This document shows, piece by piece, positions 1-12,165 of a stretch of 64,000 bases of DNA (its first letter is position 1; every line of letters begins with the position of its first letter). The translations under genes were made by a program, and so were the position numbers. The stretch comes from Anisus vortex. Its lineage: Eukaryota; Mollusca; Gastropoda; Planorbidae. Where the stretch lies: the NCBI GenBank assembly GCA_949126835.1, contig OX421496.1, forward strand, positions 20,725,844 to 20,789,843, written 5' to 3'. The notes under the pieces are model-generated. The model was not told where the DNA came from, searched no databases, and worked only from the letters and a program-made list of their open reading frames with translations.

Positions 1-2709
1 TTTATTCTCTTAGTTTTTTTATCTCCAAGTTTTTATTCTCTTAGTTTTTTTATCTCTAATTTTTTATTCTCTTAGTTTTTTTATCTCCAAGTTTTTATTC
101 TCTTAGTTTTTTTATCTCCAAGTTTTTATTCTCTTAGTTTTTTTATCTCCAAGATTTTATTATCTTAGTTTTTTTATCTCCAAGTTTTTATTCTCTTAGT
201 TTTTTTATCTCCAAGTTTTTATTCTCTTAGTTTTTTTATCTCCAAGTTTTTATTCTCTTAGTTTTTTTATCTCCAAGTTTTTATTCTCTTAGTTTTTTTA
301 TCTCTAAGTTTTTATTCTCTTGGTTTTTTTTATCTCTAAGTTTTTATTCTCTTAGTTTTTTATCTCTAAGTTTTTATTCTCTTGGTTTTTTTATCTCTAA
401 GTTTTTATTCTCTTAGTTTTTTTATCTCTAAGTTTTTATTCTCTTAGTTTTTTTATCTCCAAGTTTTTATTCTCTTAGTTTTTTTATCTCTAAGTTTTTA
501 TTCTCTTAGTTTTTTTATCTCCAAGTTTTTGTTCTCTTAGTTTTTTTATCTCCAAGTTTTTATTCTCTTGGTTTTTTTATCTCTAATTATAAGTTTTTAT
601 TCTCTTAGTTTTTTTATCTCTAAGTTTTTATTCTCTTAGTTTTTTTATCTCCAAGTTTTTATTCTCTTAGTTTTTTTATCTCCAAGTTTTTATTCTCTTA
701 GTTTTTTTATCTCCAAGTTTTTATTCTCTTAGTTTTTTTATCTCTAAGTTTTTATTCTCTTAGTTTTTTTATCTCCAAGTTTTTATTCTCTTAGTTTTTT
801 TATCTCCAAGTTTTTATTCTCTTAGATTTTTTATCTCCAAGATTTTATTATCTTAGTTTTTTTATCTCCAAGTTTTTATTCTCTTAGTTTTTTTATCTCC
901 AAGTTTTTATTCTCTTAGTTTTTTTATCTCCAAGTTTTTATTCTCTTAGTTTTTTTATCTCCAAGTTTTTATTCTCTTAGTTTTTTTATCTCTAAGTTTT
1001 TATTCTCTTGGTTTTTTTTATCTCTAAGTTTTTATTCTCTTAGTTTTTTATCTCTAAGTTTTTATTCTCTTGGTTTTTTTATCTCTAAGTTTTTATTCTC
1101 TTAGTTTTTTTATCTCTAAGTTTTTATTCTCTTAGTTTTTTTATCTCCAAGTTTTTATTCTCTTAGTTTTTTTATCTCTAAGTTTTTATTCTCTTAGTTT
1201 TTTTATCTCTAAGTTTTTATTCTCTTAGTTTTTTATCTCTAAGTTTTTATTCTCTTAGTTTTTTTATCTCTAAGTTTTTATTCTCTTAGTTTTTTTATCT
1301 CTAAGTTTTTATTCTCTTAGTTTTTTTATCTCCAAGTTTTTATTCTCTTAGTTTTTTTATCTCTAAGTTTTTATTCTCTTAGTTTTTTTATCTCTAAGTT
1401 TTTATTCTCTTAGTTTTTTTATCTCTAAGTTTTTATTCTCTTAGTTTTTTTATCTCTAAGTTTTTATTCTCTTAGTTTTTTTATCTCCAAGTTTTTATTC
1501 TCTTAGTTTTTTTATCTCTAAGTTTTTATTCTCTTAGTTTTTTTATCTCTAAGTTTTTATTCTCTTAGTTTTTTATCTCTAAGTTTTTATTCTCTTAGTT
1601 TTTTTATCTCTAAGTTTTTATTCTCTTAGTTTTTTTATCTCTAAGTTTTTATTCTCTTAGTTTTTTATCTCTAAGTTTTTATTCTCTTAGTTTTTTTATC
1701 TCTAAGTTTTTATTCTCTTAGTTTTTTATCTCTAAGTTTTTGTTCTCTTAGTTTTTGATCTCCATGTTTTTTATCTCTAAGTTTTTATTCTCTTAGTTTT
1801 TTATCTCTAAGTTTTTATTCTCTTAGTTTTTTTATCTCTAAGTTTTTATTCTCTTAGTTTTTTTATCTCTAATTATAAGTTTTTATTCTCTTAGTTTTTT
1901 TTATCTCTAAGTTTTTATTCTCTTAGTTTTTTTATCTCTAAGTTTTTATTCTCTTAGTTTTTTATCTCTAAGTTTTTATTCTCTTAGTTTTTTTATCTCT
2001 AAGTTTTTATTCTCTTAGTTTTTTTATCTCTAAGTTTTTATTCTCTTAGTTTTTTATCTCTAAGTTTTTATTCTCTTAGTTTTTTTATCTCTAAGTTTTT
2101 ATTCTCTTAGTTTTTTATCTCTAAGTTTTTGTTCTCTTAGTTTTTGATCTCCAAGTTTTTTATCTCTAAGTTTTTATTCTCTTAGTTTTTTATCTCTAAG
2201 TTTTTATTCTCTTAGTTTTTTTATCTCTAAGTTTTTATTCTCTTAGTTTTTTTATCTCTAATTATAAGTTTTTATTCTCTTAGTTTTTTTATCTCTAAGT
2301 TTTTATTCTCTTAGTTTTTTTATCTCTAATTATAAGTTTTTATTCTCTTAGTTTTTTTATCTCTAAGTTTTTGTTCTCTTAGTTTTTTATCTCCAAGTTT
2401 TTATTCTCTTGGTTTTTTTATCTCTAATTATAAGTTTTTATTCTCTTAGTTTTTTTATCTCTAAGTTTTTATTCTCTTGTTTTTTTTATCTCCAAGTTTT
2501 TATTCTCTTGGTTTTTTTATCTCTAATTATAAGTTTTTATTCTCTTGGTTTTTTTATCTCCAAGTTTTTATTCTCTTAGTTTTTTTATCTCCAAGTTTTT
2601 ATTCTCTTGGTTTTTTTATCTCTAATTATAAGTTTTTATTCTCTTAGTTTTTTTATCTCCAAGTTTTTATTCTCTTAGTTTTTTTATCTCTAAGTTTTTG
2701 TTCTCTTAG
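1..2709. repeat. 31-bp tandem satellite, about 87 units
   Basis: Head-to-tail repeat of a 31-bp T-rich unit with cores attctcttag and atctc. Thirty-base units with six instead of seven T occur, and a longer variant carries an inserted aattataag. Higher-order structure is visible. The rare variant aagattttat sits at 151 and 839, and a ttgg variant at 321 and 1009, both 688 bases apart. A gtttttgatc variant at 1751 and 2140 and aattataag at 1871 and 2260 are both 389 bases apart. Near the right end aattataag recurs at 2426, 2525 and 2624, about every 99 bases (three units). The array starts at or before the window edge and ends at about 2709. It probably lies in an intron or upstream flank of the plus-strand gene whose exons begin at 4967. 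Confidence 0.97.
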
Positions 2710-2799
2710 AATGCTGTGTTGTTGTTTTTTTGCCTTTCTTACACCAGATATCACTTGTTTGAAATTTGAAAGTCTTATTTAACATTTAACCAGGGCAAA

Positions 2800-4146
2800 G
2801 TGCCCAAAGATTGGAAATTAGCCAATGTAACCCCCCTTTTCAAAAAAGGAGATAAATCTGACCCCGGAAATTATAGACCTGTTTCTCTAACAAGCATAAC
2901 ATGTAAATTACTTGAACATATAATATATAGTAGTATAGTAAACCATCTAGACAAACTAAATGCACTGTGCCCACACCAACATGGCTTCAGGAAAAATAGA
3001 TCATGTGAGACTCAATTGATAGGCTTAATAGATGACTTGTCTAAGGGATTAGATAATAACAACCAAATTGATGCTATATTACTAGATTTTTCAAAAGCAT
3101 TTGATAAAGTTCATCATTCTAGTCTTCTTAAAAAACTTAAATACTTTGGCATCTCTGGTCCCTTACATCAGTGGATTCAGGACTTTCTTATAGGCAGAGA
3201 ACAAACAGTGATAATAAATGGCTCTAAGTCATCACCAATAACAGTAAACTCAGGAGTTCCACAAGGAACTGTTCTAGGGCCCCTACTATTTCTAATTTAC
3301 ATTAATGATCTGCCAAATTGCATCAACACAGGCACAAAAGTAAGATTATTTGCTGATGATTGCATAATTTATAGAATAATAAAGACAGGAAAAGATAGTG
3401 AACTCTTACAAAAAGACCTAGATGAACTACAAAAATGGGAATCAAACTGGAGTATGTCTTTTCACCCAGAAAAATGCCAACTAATAAGGGTATCCAAGAA
3501 AAAGAAACAAATAATAACAAACTACTTCATTCATGGTAAAGAACTAACTCAAACTAGCAATGCTAAGTATCTAGGAGTAATAATAAATGATAAGTTATCT
3601 TGGAACCCTCACATTGATGAAGTAATTAAAAAATCAAACAAAACATTAGGATTCATAAAAAGGAACTTTTACAAATGTAAAAAGAACATAAAACTAAAAT
3701 GCTATCTCACATTAGTTAGGCCTATACTAGAATATGCAGGATCTGTATGGGACCCATCAACTAAAGAAAACATTAAAAAATTAGAACAAATTCAAAAAAG
3801 AGCTGCAAGGTTTATAACTAGTGAATATTCCCAATTGAGAAGAGTAACACCATTAGTAAAATCACTAAACCTAGAAACACTAGAGGACAGAAGGGCAAAG
3901 AGTAAAGTAGTAATAATACATAAGGCATTAAACTCTAATTTAGAAATACAACCCAATAACAATCTGTTGCAAAGCTCAGATAAACATAAAGACAAAAACA
4001 CCTTCCTTGTCCCTTATGCGAGAACAAATGCATATAAGTACTCTTTCTTCCCGAGTGGCATTCGGGCATGGAATGGGTTGCCTGAACAAACCAGGAAAAC
4101 CAATAACCTAACATCATTTAAAACATTAATAAAAATGCAAGACTAG
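2800..4146 (+). CDS. LINE reverse transcriptase, N-terminally truncated but open
   Basis: The open frame covers most of the RT domain and the C-terminal region. Visible motifs are YRPVSLTS near residue 26, the [12 protein letters not shown] box, [14 protein letters not shown], the catalytic FADD box ([10 protein letters not shown]), and the C-terminal [15 protein letters not shown] and KRAARFI motifs. The first codon is GTG and corresponds to an internal valine in the longer copy, so 2800 is not a real start; the frame is simply cut at the truncation point. The enzyme would copy element RNA into DNA at a nicked target. Without the endonuclease and a start codon this copy cannot act alone. Confidence 0.9.
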   Translation: MPKDWKLANVTPLFKKGDKSDPGNYRPVSLTSITCKLLEHIIYSSIVNHLDKLNALCPHQHGFRKNRSCETQLIGLIDDLSKGLDNNNQIDAILLDFSKAFDKVHHSSLLKKLKYFGISGPLHQWIQDFLIGREQTVIINGSKSSPITVNSGVPQGTVLGPLLFLIYINDLPNCINTGTKVRLFADDCIIYRIIKTGKDSELLQKDLDELQKWESNWSMSFHPEKCQLIRVSKKKKQIITNYFIHGKELTQTSNAKYLGVIINDKLSWNPHIDEVIKKSNKTLGFIKRNFYKCKKNIKLKCYLTLVRPILEYAGSVWDPSTKENIKKLEQIQKRAARFITSEYSQLRRVTPLVKSLNLETLEDRRAKSKVVIIHKALNSNLEIQPNNNLLQSSDKHKDKNTFLVPYARTNAYKYSFFPSGIRAWNGLPEQTRKTNNLTSFKTLIKMQD

Positions 4147-4169
4147 ACTCGGACCACGGATGAGCGTAG

Positions 4170-4201
4170 GACGCAATAATCTTCTTTATAGAAGGAGCGT
4201 C
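4170..4201 (+). other. LINE 3'-UTR hairpin (copy 1)
   Basis: Outer stem gacgc (4170-4174) pairs with gcgtc (4197-4201). Inner stem cttct (4181-4185) pairs with agaag (4190-4194), with loop ttat and an internal bulge aataat/ga. The same structure occurs at 34477-34508, at 60969-61000 (minus strand) and, decayed, near 20389-20419. It lies just before the element's short tail. In several LINE groups the RT recognises a 3' RNA hairpin, so a binding role is a reasonable inference. Confidence 0.75.
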
Positions 4202-4221
4202 TGTAATGTATAAGATAAGAT

Positions 4222-4966
4222 GTTTCTTGTAAAGGTGGAATTTTTTTAATAGGATGTGAGTTTAAACCCCCAGACATAGTAACATGAAGAAACATTACTA
4301 GATAAAATAGCGCCTGGGGCATGGCAGAGTGTGAAGAGGGGCTAAAGTTGGTTATACCTATCTAGATTTTTAGATTGCATTTATTATATGCATTTATTAT
4401 AAAGCTAACGTAGCGTGGTGAAGGATGGTGTATTGGAATCTTTTTTTTTTATCAATTCATTGAAAAGTTAGCTACTTTAGTTGTTTTTCATATATGTTTT
4501 TAAAGTGGCAATTGAGCACCTATCCAAACCTTGCCCATGGGTGGGGGAGGGCACCCTTCTCCCCCCCCCCCCCTCTAATTGTGCTACTGGTAAGTAGGCT
4601 ACAAGGAGACCTCCCTGTAATAGCTTATATTATTATTACCAAACTGTTTTGTTTTTCTTTTTTAATATTGTTTTAAAAACAATGATGCTGAGTGATATGT
4701 AAACTAAAACATTTTCTATTTATATTAATTTTAAAAAATTTGAATTATACATTTGGTTCCTTTACCATTAAATAACATGTTTTGTGGGTCAGTGTTGTTT
4801 TGATATGATTTTATTTTTTGTGTGTCAATTGGAAGCATTTCATTTTCAAATCTTTTCCTTGCTATGACATTAAAGCAAAATTTATTTAATATCCACCAGC
4901 TAAATAACCAGATGAAATTTAAGCAATATTTGAATTTCTTTTTTTTTTTTCAACTTATATTATCAG
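4222..4966. other. non-coding stretch, probable intron
   Basis: Low-complexity AT-rich DNA with a poly-C run near 4560-4573. No coding exon was seen. It lies between the LINE and the first exon recognised in the downstream gene. Confidence 0.5.
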
Positions 4967-7900
4967 CGTCCACAAGAACACAAAGATAGTGAAGGACAAA
5001 GAAGAAGCTCATTAGGTGCCCTTTCAGGAAATAGTAAGTAGACAATTATAATTGAAAAGTTATCATTTTAAATTAGCTTCTTTTTTTTTCTCCAATTTCT
5101 AATTTAACTATTAATCATATTATATGGCTGGATCTACTGTCATTCATCTAGGGTCTGGTTCACTGTGAAATAATACATTCAAGCCATGCAATAAATGTTT
5201 AAAAAGAATTTAATGCTTGAACTTATTTACAACAATTACATTAAAATGCACTGGTAGATAATAGCAGCTCCTTTAACACTCTGCAAAACAACAAAAACAA
5301 ACTTCACCTCTGCTGCTTGCCTTATATAGGTTTTGGTGCAGAAAGTGCTAGAATTGATCCCCTCCCCTTCCATAGTTTTCAGAATGGTATATGCAAATAA
5401 TCTTTACACCATAATAAATAACTGTTAATTAATTATCAATACAATTCTTACACAAATAATCTCTAAGTCATAATTATATAAAACAAACTTGGACTAATAA
5501 GTAAACTATTTACAGATGCTATACACATATAATAATCATCATAGCTCTTTAGAAAAAAAATCAATGTTGATAAATTTGGTAAATAGTGTGCATTGCTAGA
5601 AATTTGTATTTTTTTTTAAAAAGGTAAATGTATATTTTATTGTCTAAAGCTGTAAACAATCATTCAGCACCAAATTCTATTTGATAGTTATTCAAGGGTA
5701 GTTGTTCCTTTTTTTTAAATATTATTTTGTTACTGATTATCTTTTTACAGATTTATATTGACTTATTTTCATATTTATTTTAAAATAAAGGAGTAAATTC
5801 AATGGTTAATATTACAAAGCTTTTAATATTGTGCCATTAATAATAATGTTCGTTTCATACAACAGATAGTTTTTTTCAAAGCTTTCAACTGTGTTCAAAA
5901 GAACTCATTTTCTTTTACCAAGTTAACAAAATTATTTAATTTCATCTAGAAAGCTTTTTTATCATTTTCTATGCCAAATATTTGTTTTCACTGCAATATT
6001 ATTATTTAAAAAAAAAAATTCAAAACATTCTTATTTGATTTATTTCAATAAATTAGGGTCAATGTAAAGGGCATCACGGAGACAACAAACTGTTATTAAT
6101 AGCCTTATATAAAATATGTAATTTGTAATTTGTTGTTATTTGTTCTTAATGGTGTGAAAGCAGATGTGTCTGTAAGAGACACCCCAGATGTTGTGGTCAG
6201 GCATTACATCTCATCTTTCCTGTCTTGCTTTAACTTCATTCACCCAGAAAAGGTAGATGTTCCTCTCCATATGCCGCTCTCTGGGATCCATATATTTGTT
6301 TGAATTACTTATACTTGTTTAATATTTGATTTCTTTGTTCTTATTCAAAAGCTATATAATAATATTCTTCTAAATATCTTATATTGGTTCAATTTTGGTT
6401 TTTCTGTCTGCATGATATAGGGCAGTTCTGTGGAGTCAACATGATTAAATGTTTTAATAGAAGTGAAGAATGCATGTTGTGAGTTGATAATATTTGCATA
6501 TTTCAAACAACTTTATATATTATTAGTTAGGTAAAACTCTTTCTATATGCTTTGAAAGGTTGTTGAATTCACTTGGATATAGGCCTAAGTATGTTTTGTT
6601 CAGAAAAAAACATTATTTTGAATTCATTTGCATTTTTTAAAAACATTTAATTTAATACTGTGCTATTAACTGTTTAAATTTTTTGACGGTTTTCTATTTT
6701 TCTGGAATCTCTGGTTTTTGTTTACAAGAATTTAATAGCTATGCTTTTCAGATATGTTCCTACTTTGCTGCATGAAATAGATTACCTTCAAATTCTCAGA
6801 TTTTTTTTTCAAGAACCTGAGATTAACGTTTTCTGCTTTATTATTCTAACATTTTTCTTCCATTCTGACAAGTATCATTTAATTTGTCAGTATATTTAGC
6901 CTGAATTAAATACAAGAAGCTAATAAATATTGTATGAACAATAATATATTTTGGTGTTAGTCAAACAGAAACACATTTTTATATCATTTATTGATGAAAA
7001 TGTTTTGCATAACCTTATTATATTTTATATCTAGACATATTCAGACCCAAAAAGAAATCTGCACACTTCATTGTATCAATATATCTTAACACTAAATATT
7101 TTCAAAAGTAATTTCTGCATTTTTTTACCATTACCTTGGCTAATAATTAAAGGACTAAATTTAAATGATGAGTCTACTATTGACAAAACATTTAATAAAA
7201 ATACTTCCCTTCTACAGAATGAAATAATTCAATGAAATATAAACTCTGGCAATCTTAGTGGCGTATTTTAAGTAGTCCTTACAAAAGCAAAAAAAAAAGA
7301 CTTGACACGAAAAATAATTGTCAGCCTTTATTTTGTAAGCTTAACAGAAAATCTGATAGTTGTATTCATTTTTTTTTTTAAATATGTGATGCAACTCCAC
7401 AAAATGGTACTGACGAAGTAGGCAAAATAAGATATGTATTTTTGGGTGTTTAATAAAAGCTAATTCATTTATCTATACATAGGTGAAAGAATGTCTAAAA
7501 TTGATTTACTAGTTCAAAAGTTATTTAAAATTACAGAAGTAAAGATAAGAGCAGTCGTTTTGGAGAAAAATGAAAAAGAAAAAGGTACTGATATTTGACA
7601 ATTTAACATTGCAATTAACAAATATTTAAATATTGCCAGGATAAATAAATATTAACCAATCACCATGAAATTTATCATACAAACTTATAAAGAGTCAATA
7701 CACACGCTGTTAATATTTTAAATATTTAAACAAATATTTTGTTGACTTTTAAATATTTTATTTTTAGAGGACATTTTATTTGATTTTATACAAATGCTGC
7801 ATAAAAATACAATTTTTAAGTAATTTCTAAAAATAATTTAGTTTAAACATTACACAGCTTTAAGTTAAGGCATTTCAAATCAATAATAATCTAAAAAATG

Positions 7901-8344
7901 ACATAGGACGATTTAAAAAACATTATTTTGTATTTATTAAAAACTCAGTTTTACCAACTTACATATGGTTTGTGGGGTTGCATCACATATAGCCTATAAT
8001 TTAAACTAAAAGTTTACACATTTGGCAATTTGAAGTTTGCAGTGTTTATAACTTATATTATTGCTGTAAAGAAAAATAGCCATTGACAAGTGTGAAAATA
8101 GTCTATTTTATATAACGTCATGAGTAGTAAATCTGTTTTGAAGTATATATTAAAATCGGAATATCTATTTCAGATGCTGGTGAAACGTCCACTTCCCGTG
8201 CGATATCCTCTGCCACAAATTCCCCTATCCCTCCCAGGAGACCCAGAGGGACGAAATCTCCTATCAAAACTCGATCAAATGGACTTCTCTACAGATGATG
8301 AAGATGACCACCATGAAAATCTTATGAGGCATTATCATTATTAG
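4967..8344 (+). CDS. C-terminal exons of an unidentified protein
   Basis: Three exons splice in a single open frame: 4967-5033 (after tatcag, before gtaagt), 6164-6252 (after aaagcag, before gtagat) and 8174-8344 (after tttcag, stop TAG). The first exon is open in only one frame. The joined part is 108 residues: a basic Ser/Gly segment (RSSLGALSGN), a more hydrophobic stretch (VRHYISSFLSCFNFIHPEK), a Pro-rich stretch, and a tail with an acidic cluster (DFSTDDEDD) and several His. The exons stand out from the surrounding AT-rich DNA by higher GC. The 5' part of the gene must lie left of 4967, probably beyond the satellite. I do not recognise the family. The splice model is by eye; an alternative exon at 7483-7584 would change the last-exon frame. 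Confidence 0.6.
7483..7584 (+). other. possible alternative exon, frame-switching
   Basis: 102 bases flanked by an acceptor (atacatag) and a donor (aaaaag|gtactg), open in only one frame, encoding a Lys-rich segment with KIDLLVQKLFKITEVKIRAV. Its phases fit the 4967-5033 exon before it and the 8174 exon after it, but give a different last-exon frame ending in TGA at 8296-8298. Included after 6164-6252 it would meet a stop after nine codons. It may be a chance open stretch in AT-rich DNA. Confidence 0.25.
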
Positions 8345-11300
8345 TTTGTTTTTTTCTTGGTTCAATATATGGTAATAGAAATTAAAAGTAGGCTATATTT
8401 CTTTCAAGGCTTATGTCTATATTAACATCAAATTTGCAATATCAAAAGAGAATTTTTTCAAATCAATAGGCATTTTAAACTTATATAAAATAAAGTAGTA
8501 AAAAGGACTTTTTTTTTCAGTTTTATAATATTTATAATGAATAAACAGCTCTTAATTTTTTGTCCTTTTCTGTTGTAATTATTAGTAAAATTAGAAAAAA
8601 AAATCAGCTTCTTTTTTAATTTCCTTTTGTTAAAAAACATTTGAGAGTGCAAAGTCAAACAATAAGTAAAAAAAAATAATAAAATAACATTTATAAAATA
8701 GCTGCCAACATTGTTTACTCTGAAGACATCAACAAAACCAAAAGTTTATGTTAGTACATTATTATAGACCTGCAATTAAATACTTACTTTGTAATTTAAA
8801 AAAAATATTTTTTTTTAGCTTTAGATTTTTTCTAAGAAATAGCTAAATAGCTAAAATGTTCCTAGCATATCATTATAAATACTGTGCAATTCATAGTCAT
8901 AATACTTTATGAACTCTACCCGGAAACATTCACCACAGGACTACCTATGTGTCAAAAGCTTGTGATAATCACACTTTCTCAATAAAGTAATATAAAACAT
9001 TTAAAACCTGTATGACACAAACTAAACACATTTATAATGCTTGAATGTTGTCAATGTCCATTTAACTTTGTGCAGGTATTAAGACACTCAAAAATGTTTC
9101 TTTTTTTGGAAATATGTGATAATACTAAACAAAAAGAAAAAAGAAATTTTTTTTATTTGAAACTGCTTTTATAATGTGTTTTTTTCTTAAGTGGCTGTTT
9201 TTTTATTTCTAGTGATCACATAAAACAGCTGTTTAAAAAATTATTGTGTGGCTACTTATTATGCACTGGTTATAGCAATTGATAAAATTAGTTGTACATA
9301 ATTTCTCTCAGTAAAAAAGCTATTTCTAAACCTCAATCTATCAGCATTATTGCATAATTTATATTTTTAGAAAAAGACAAAATCTAACTTTAATTGCAAA
9401 AGAACTGTTTACCTGTTTCAATACATTTCATTTGCATTCTTTCTTTTTGAATGGTAGGCCTTTTTATTTCAATATTATTTAAAAGGAATATTAAATGACT
9501 GAAATATATTCTTATCTATGAAAATCGTGTCCTTTTTACCTAGGCTAATATTTTTTTAATTTGTCAATTTAACACAGATGGCAGTTTTTATGTACTTTCT
9601 ACTTTATGATATGACATAGATTTTTAAATTATAAATGGATAATTTGCATAAAACCTTCTTTCTGTAAATATCAAATTTTGAAGCTCACCAAGTAGCCTAC
9701 GTTTTGTAGAGACTGATTAACCATCCTTGAAAGTTTTACCTTAAGGATTATAAATTTGAAACACTAATACAATTAATATATTCAACTTGTTGATAATTGT
9801 ATTTTGTGTTAATGTTTAAACAAGTGATAACTTATTCAACAAGTGGGAGCAAAAAGATTAGCTGAGGCATCTTAGTTATAGAAATGGAGTTAGCTTAGTC
9901 TAACTATTTGGACAATACTTTGTGTGTGTGTATATATTGTATTCAATTTATTTTTTTAATATAACTGTCCAAATAACTCTCAATCTTGTTTTATGTAAAC
10001 AAAATTAAATTATTTATAAAATTCAACTCAGTCATTTCAAACACTTGATACATTAAGTAAGTAATTTCTTAAATGCATTGTTGTCAATTTACTTAAATTG
10101 ATTGTAAGAATTAACTTTTCTGTTTTTTCATGCACAGTGTAAATATGTTCAATGTTAGCATTGACTGTTGATGCATTTCCAGAAATTATTTATGTTAACA
10201 CAATAATGTGTTAAGATTGTATACTTTATCTGTTCATATTTAGCCTATTTGTAAAGTTATTGTGGAAGTAGTCCAATATTTTCGAGTAGGCCTACATGTT
10301 GTTGTGCTCAATTACTTTTAAGTTTTTTTTCAATATACAATTGTAAATGGATATAGATCTTTTCAAAATGTACTTTTTCTTTACTTTATGTAAATATTGG
10401 TGTTCACTTTTTTTTTAAATAAATAAATGTGACAAAATATGAAACTATTTGTTCAAATTGTTTTCTACAGTCAAAGTCAAAGTAATGAGAATTGACATAA
10501 TTTTTAAAAAAATTGGTAACTTGAAAGGTGACTTCTACTGGCTGGCCAGTATTTTTAATTACATTTTTCTTATTCAATTTCATTGGCTTAATTGATACTT
10601 TTGTTTAACTAAGCTTTGAGCTAAAAAAGATTTTACTTCAAAATCTCTAGTTCATGCAGTGACTACCGGTAGTTTAGTAGGCTATATTTTGAATATGATA
10701 TATCTCAGTCGTCAAAAATAAATAAATAAATCAGTACCAGTACATCATTTTTTTTATGAGAAAGGAAAAAGAGATATACTGTGTATATATTTAAATTATG
10801 AAATTAAGGTATATTAAACATATTGTTTTCAGTTATTTGTTTTTTCACTAGAAATTTAAAAAAAAAAATTTTGAAAAAAAAATTACAGTAATACATAGGG
10901 AATTAACAACTTTTAAAGCCTCAATGCACTTTTTTCAAAAGGCCTCCACGCTGACAAACAACTGCTGGCTAAATAATGTTTAAACCTTTCTTCCATTTGT
11001 AGCAACTTTGGCCTTTAGTAATAGTAGCAGACTAGATATCTTTATATATGCATATACAATGTATTTTAAGCTCAAAAAGTTGAAAAACAAATCATTCCAT
11101 CATTCTTTTTATTTTTGGTTGTGATCTTTTTTATTATAATCAATTTGATATTCTGTAATATGTATTTGTTACATATTGTAGTTAGTTACAGCTGTTTTCT
11201 TTTTAATTCATTATGTGATAATATATTTAGAAAATGGTGATTTACAAGTACAGCCTTTTAAATAAATTGTACAATTTACATTGAACAAAGACTGAATTTT

Positions 11301-11424
11301 ATTATTAACTAAATTTAACTTGTATCATTTTTTTAATACGTTATAGGGCTACTATACTTAAATCAGAATGCTTGGTTACTTCCGCTACTGAATGCAGATT
11401 GCAGAACTGTGACTTAATAATTAG

Positions 11425-11492
11425 AATGGAAGGCAGTGGTGGAGCAGGCCAAAGCCCTACATGGGCTGTAGTGCCATAGGGATGGATGGATA
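11425..11492 (+). mobile_element. 3' end of an old LINE
   Basis: The sequence reads VEQAKALHGL-CHRDGW and ends in ggatggatgg, the typical end of an endonuclease/reverse-transcriptase ORF of dispersed LINEs in molluscs and other animals. Only the final few dozen bases are present. Confidence 0.5.
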
Positions 11493-11939
11493 GAATATAG
11501 GAGTTTTCGTTAGAATGTAGCAGCGTTTTTTCAACCAGAATTCCTTTAAACTTAAACATAAAGGAATGTCAAAAGTACTCATGTGAATCAGAGGGAAACA
11601 ATTAATGTCTGTTGTAATAAGACACAATATTTAAAACCTAAATAATTTAATTTTTAATTTATTCCTCAGTGATGCGAGCTGTATAACATCATAATTTCTA
11701 ATAGTAAAACAACCAATTATGTTTCATTATTATAAAAAATTTTTAGGTGACCAAAGTTAGCGTTTGATAATTAATACACCATTTAAAACAAATAAATTTT
11801 TACATGGGTTGGAACAGTAGCAGAGAGTGACTGAACTTGTTGAGATTCCCTTTATACCTATGCTCTAGGCTATTAGTATAATCTCACTTATACTTGTTTC
11901 ATCTGGGGATGAAAATTGATTATGGTGACCTTTGTTGGT

Positions 11940-12165
11940 CTTGTAACGCAGCATGTCTAGACTGACATTCCAAAGGTCCAGAGTATAAATCCAGGTCAAA
12001 TGCCAGTTTTTTTCCCAGGACCAGGGAATGTTCCTGAGTTTAGCCAGCTCAGATGAGTAACTGACATTAGTTGGTACAAAGTAAAGGTGACTTGGCAATG
12101 TGGGGTTTAACCTATGCAGTAGCCATGGAAACTGTTGAAAGTTGCTCTACCAGCTATATGGGCCA
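11940..12165 (+). mobile_element. tRNA-derived SINE, diverged copy
   Basis: Same family as 32068-32306 (minus) and 43024-43262 (plus). Shared blocks in order are a B-box-like part (agtataaatccagg), a middle block (cctgagtttagccagctc), the block ctgacattagttgg, and an end block ccatggaaactgttgaa. The tRNA-like head is poorly preserved. Orientation was set by the B box and the block order. Confidence 0.75.

Larger units (their letters stand above)
2788..4221 (+). mobile_element. 5'-truncated non-LTR retrotransposon (LINE), young copy
   Basis: Sequence from about 2788 matches the minus-strand element at 60943-63040 almost base for base to its 3' end. The match begins inside the ORF at aaccagggc and ends at the short tail ataagataagat. 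The reverse transcriptase part differs from the other copy at only four residues over about 447, so both inserted recently. The endonuclease and 5' part are missing, as is usual after incomplete target-primed reverse transcription. The clade looks like the Jockey/CR1/L2 group from its RT motifs; I cannot place it more finely. No clear target-site duplication was found. Confidence 0.95.

Noticed and set aside
1..2709. CRISPR-like regular repeat
   Set aside because: Units are directly adjacent with no unique spacers, and the DNA is eukaryotic; it is a satellite.
2800..2802. Start codon for the first LINE ORF
   Set aside because: It is GTG and matches an internal Val in the longer copy; the frame is cut by truncation.
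8120..8173. ATG start at 8120 for the ORF ending at 8344
   Set aside because: A strong splice acceptor lies at 8171-8173 and the sequence before it is AT-rich intron; the exon begins at 8174.
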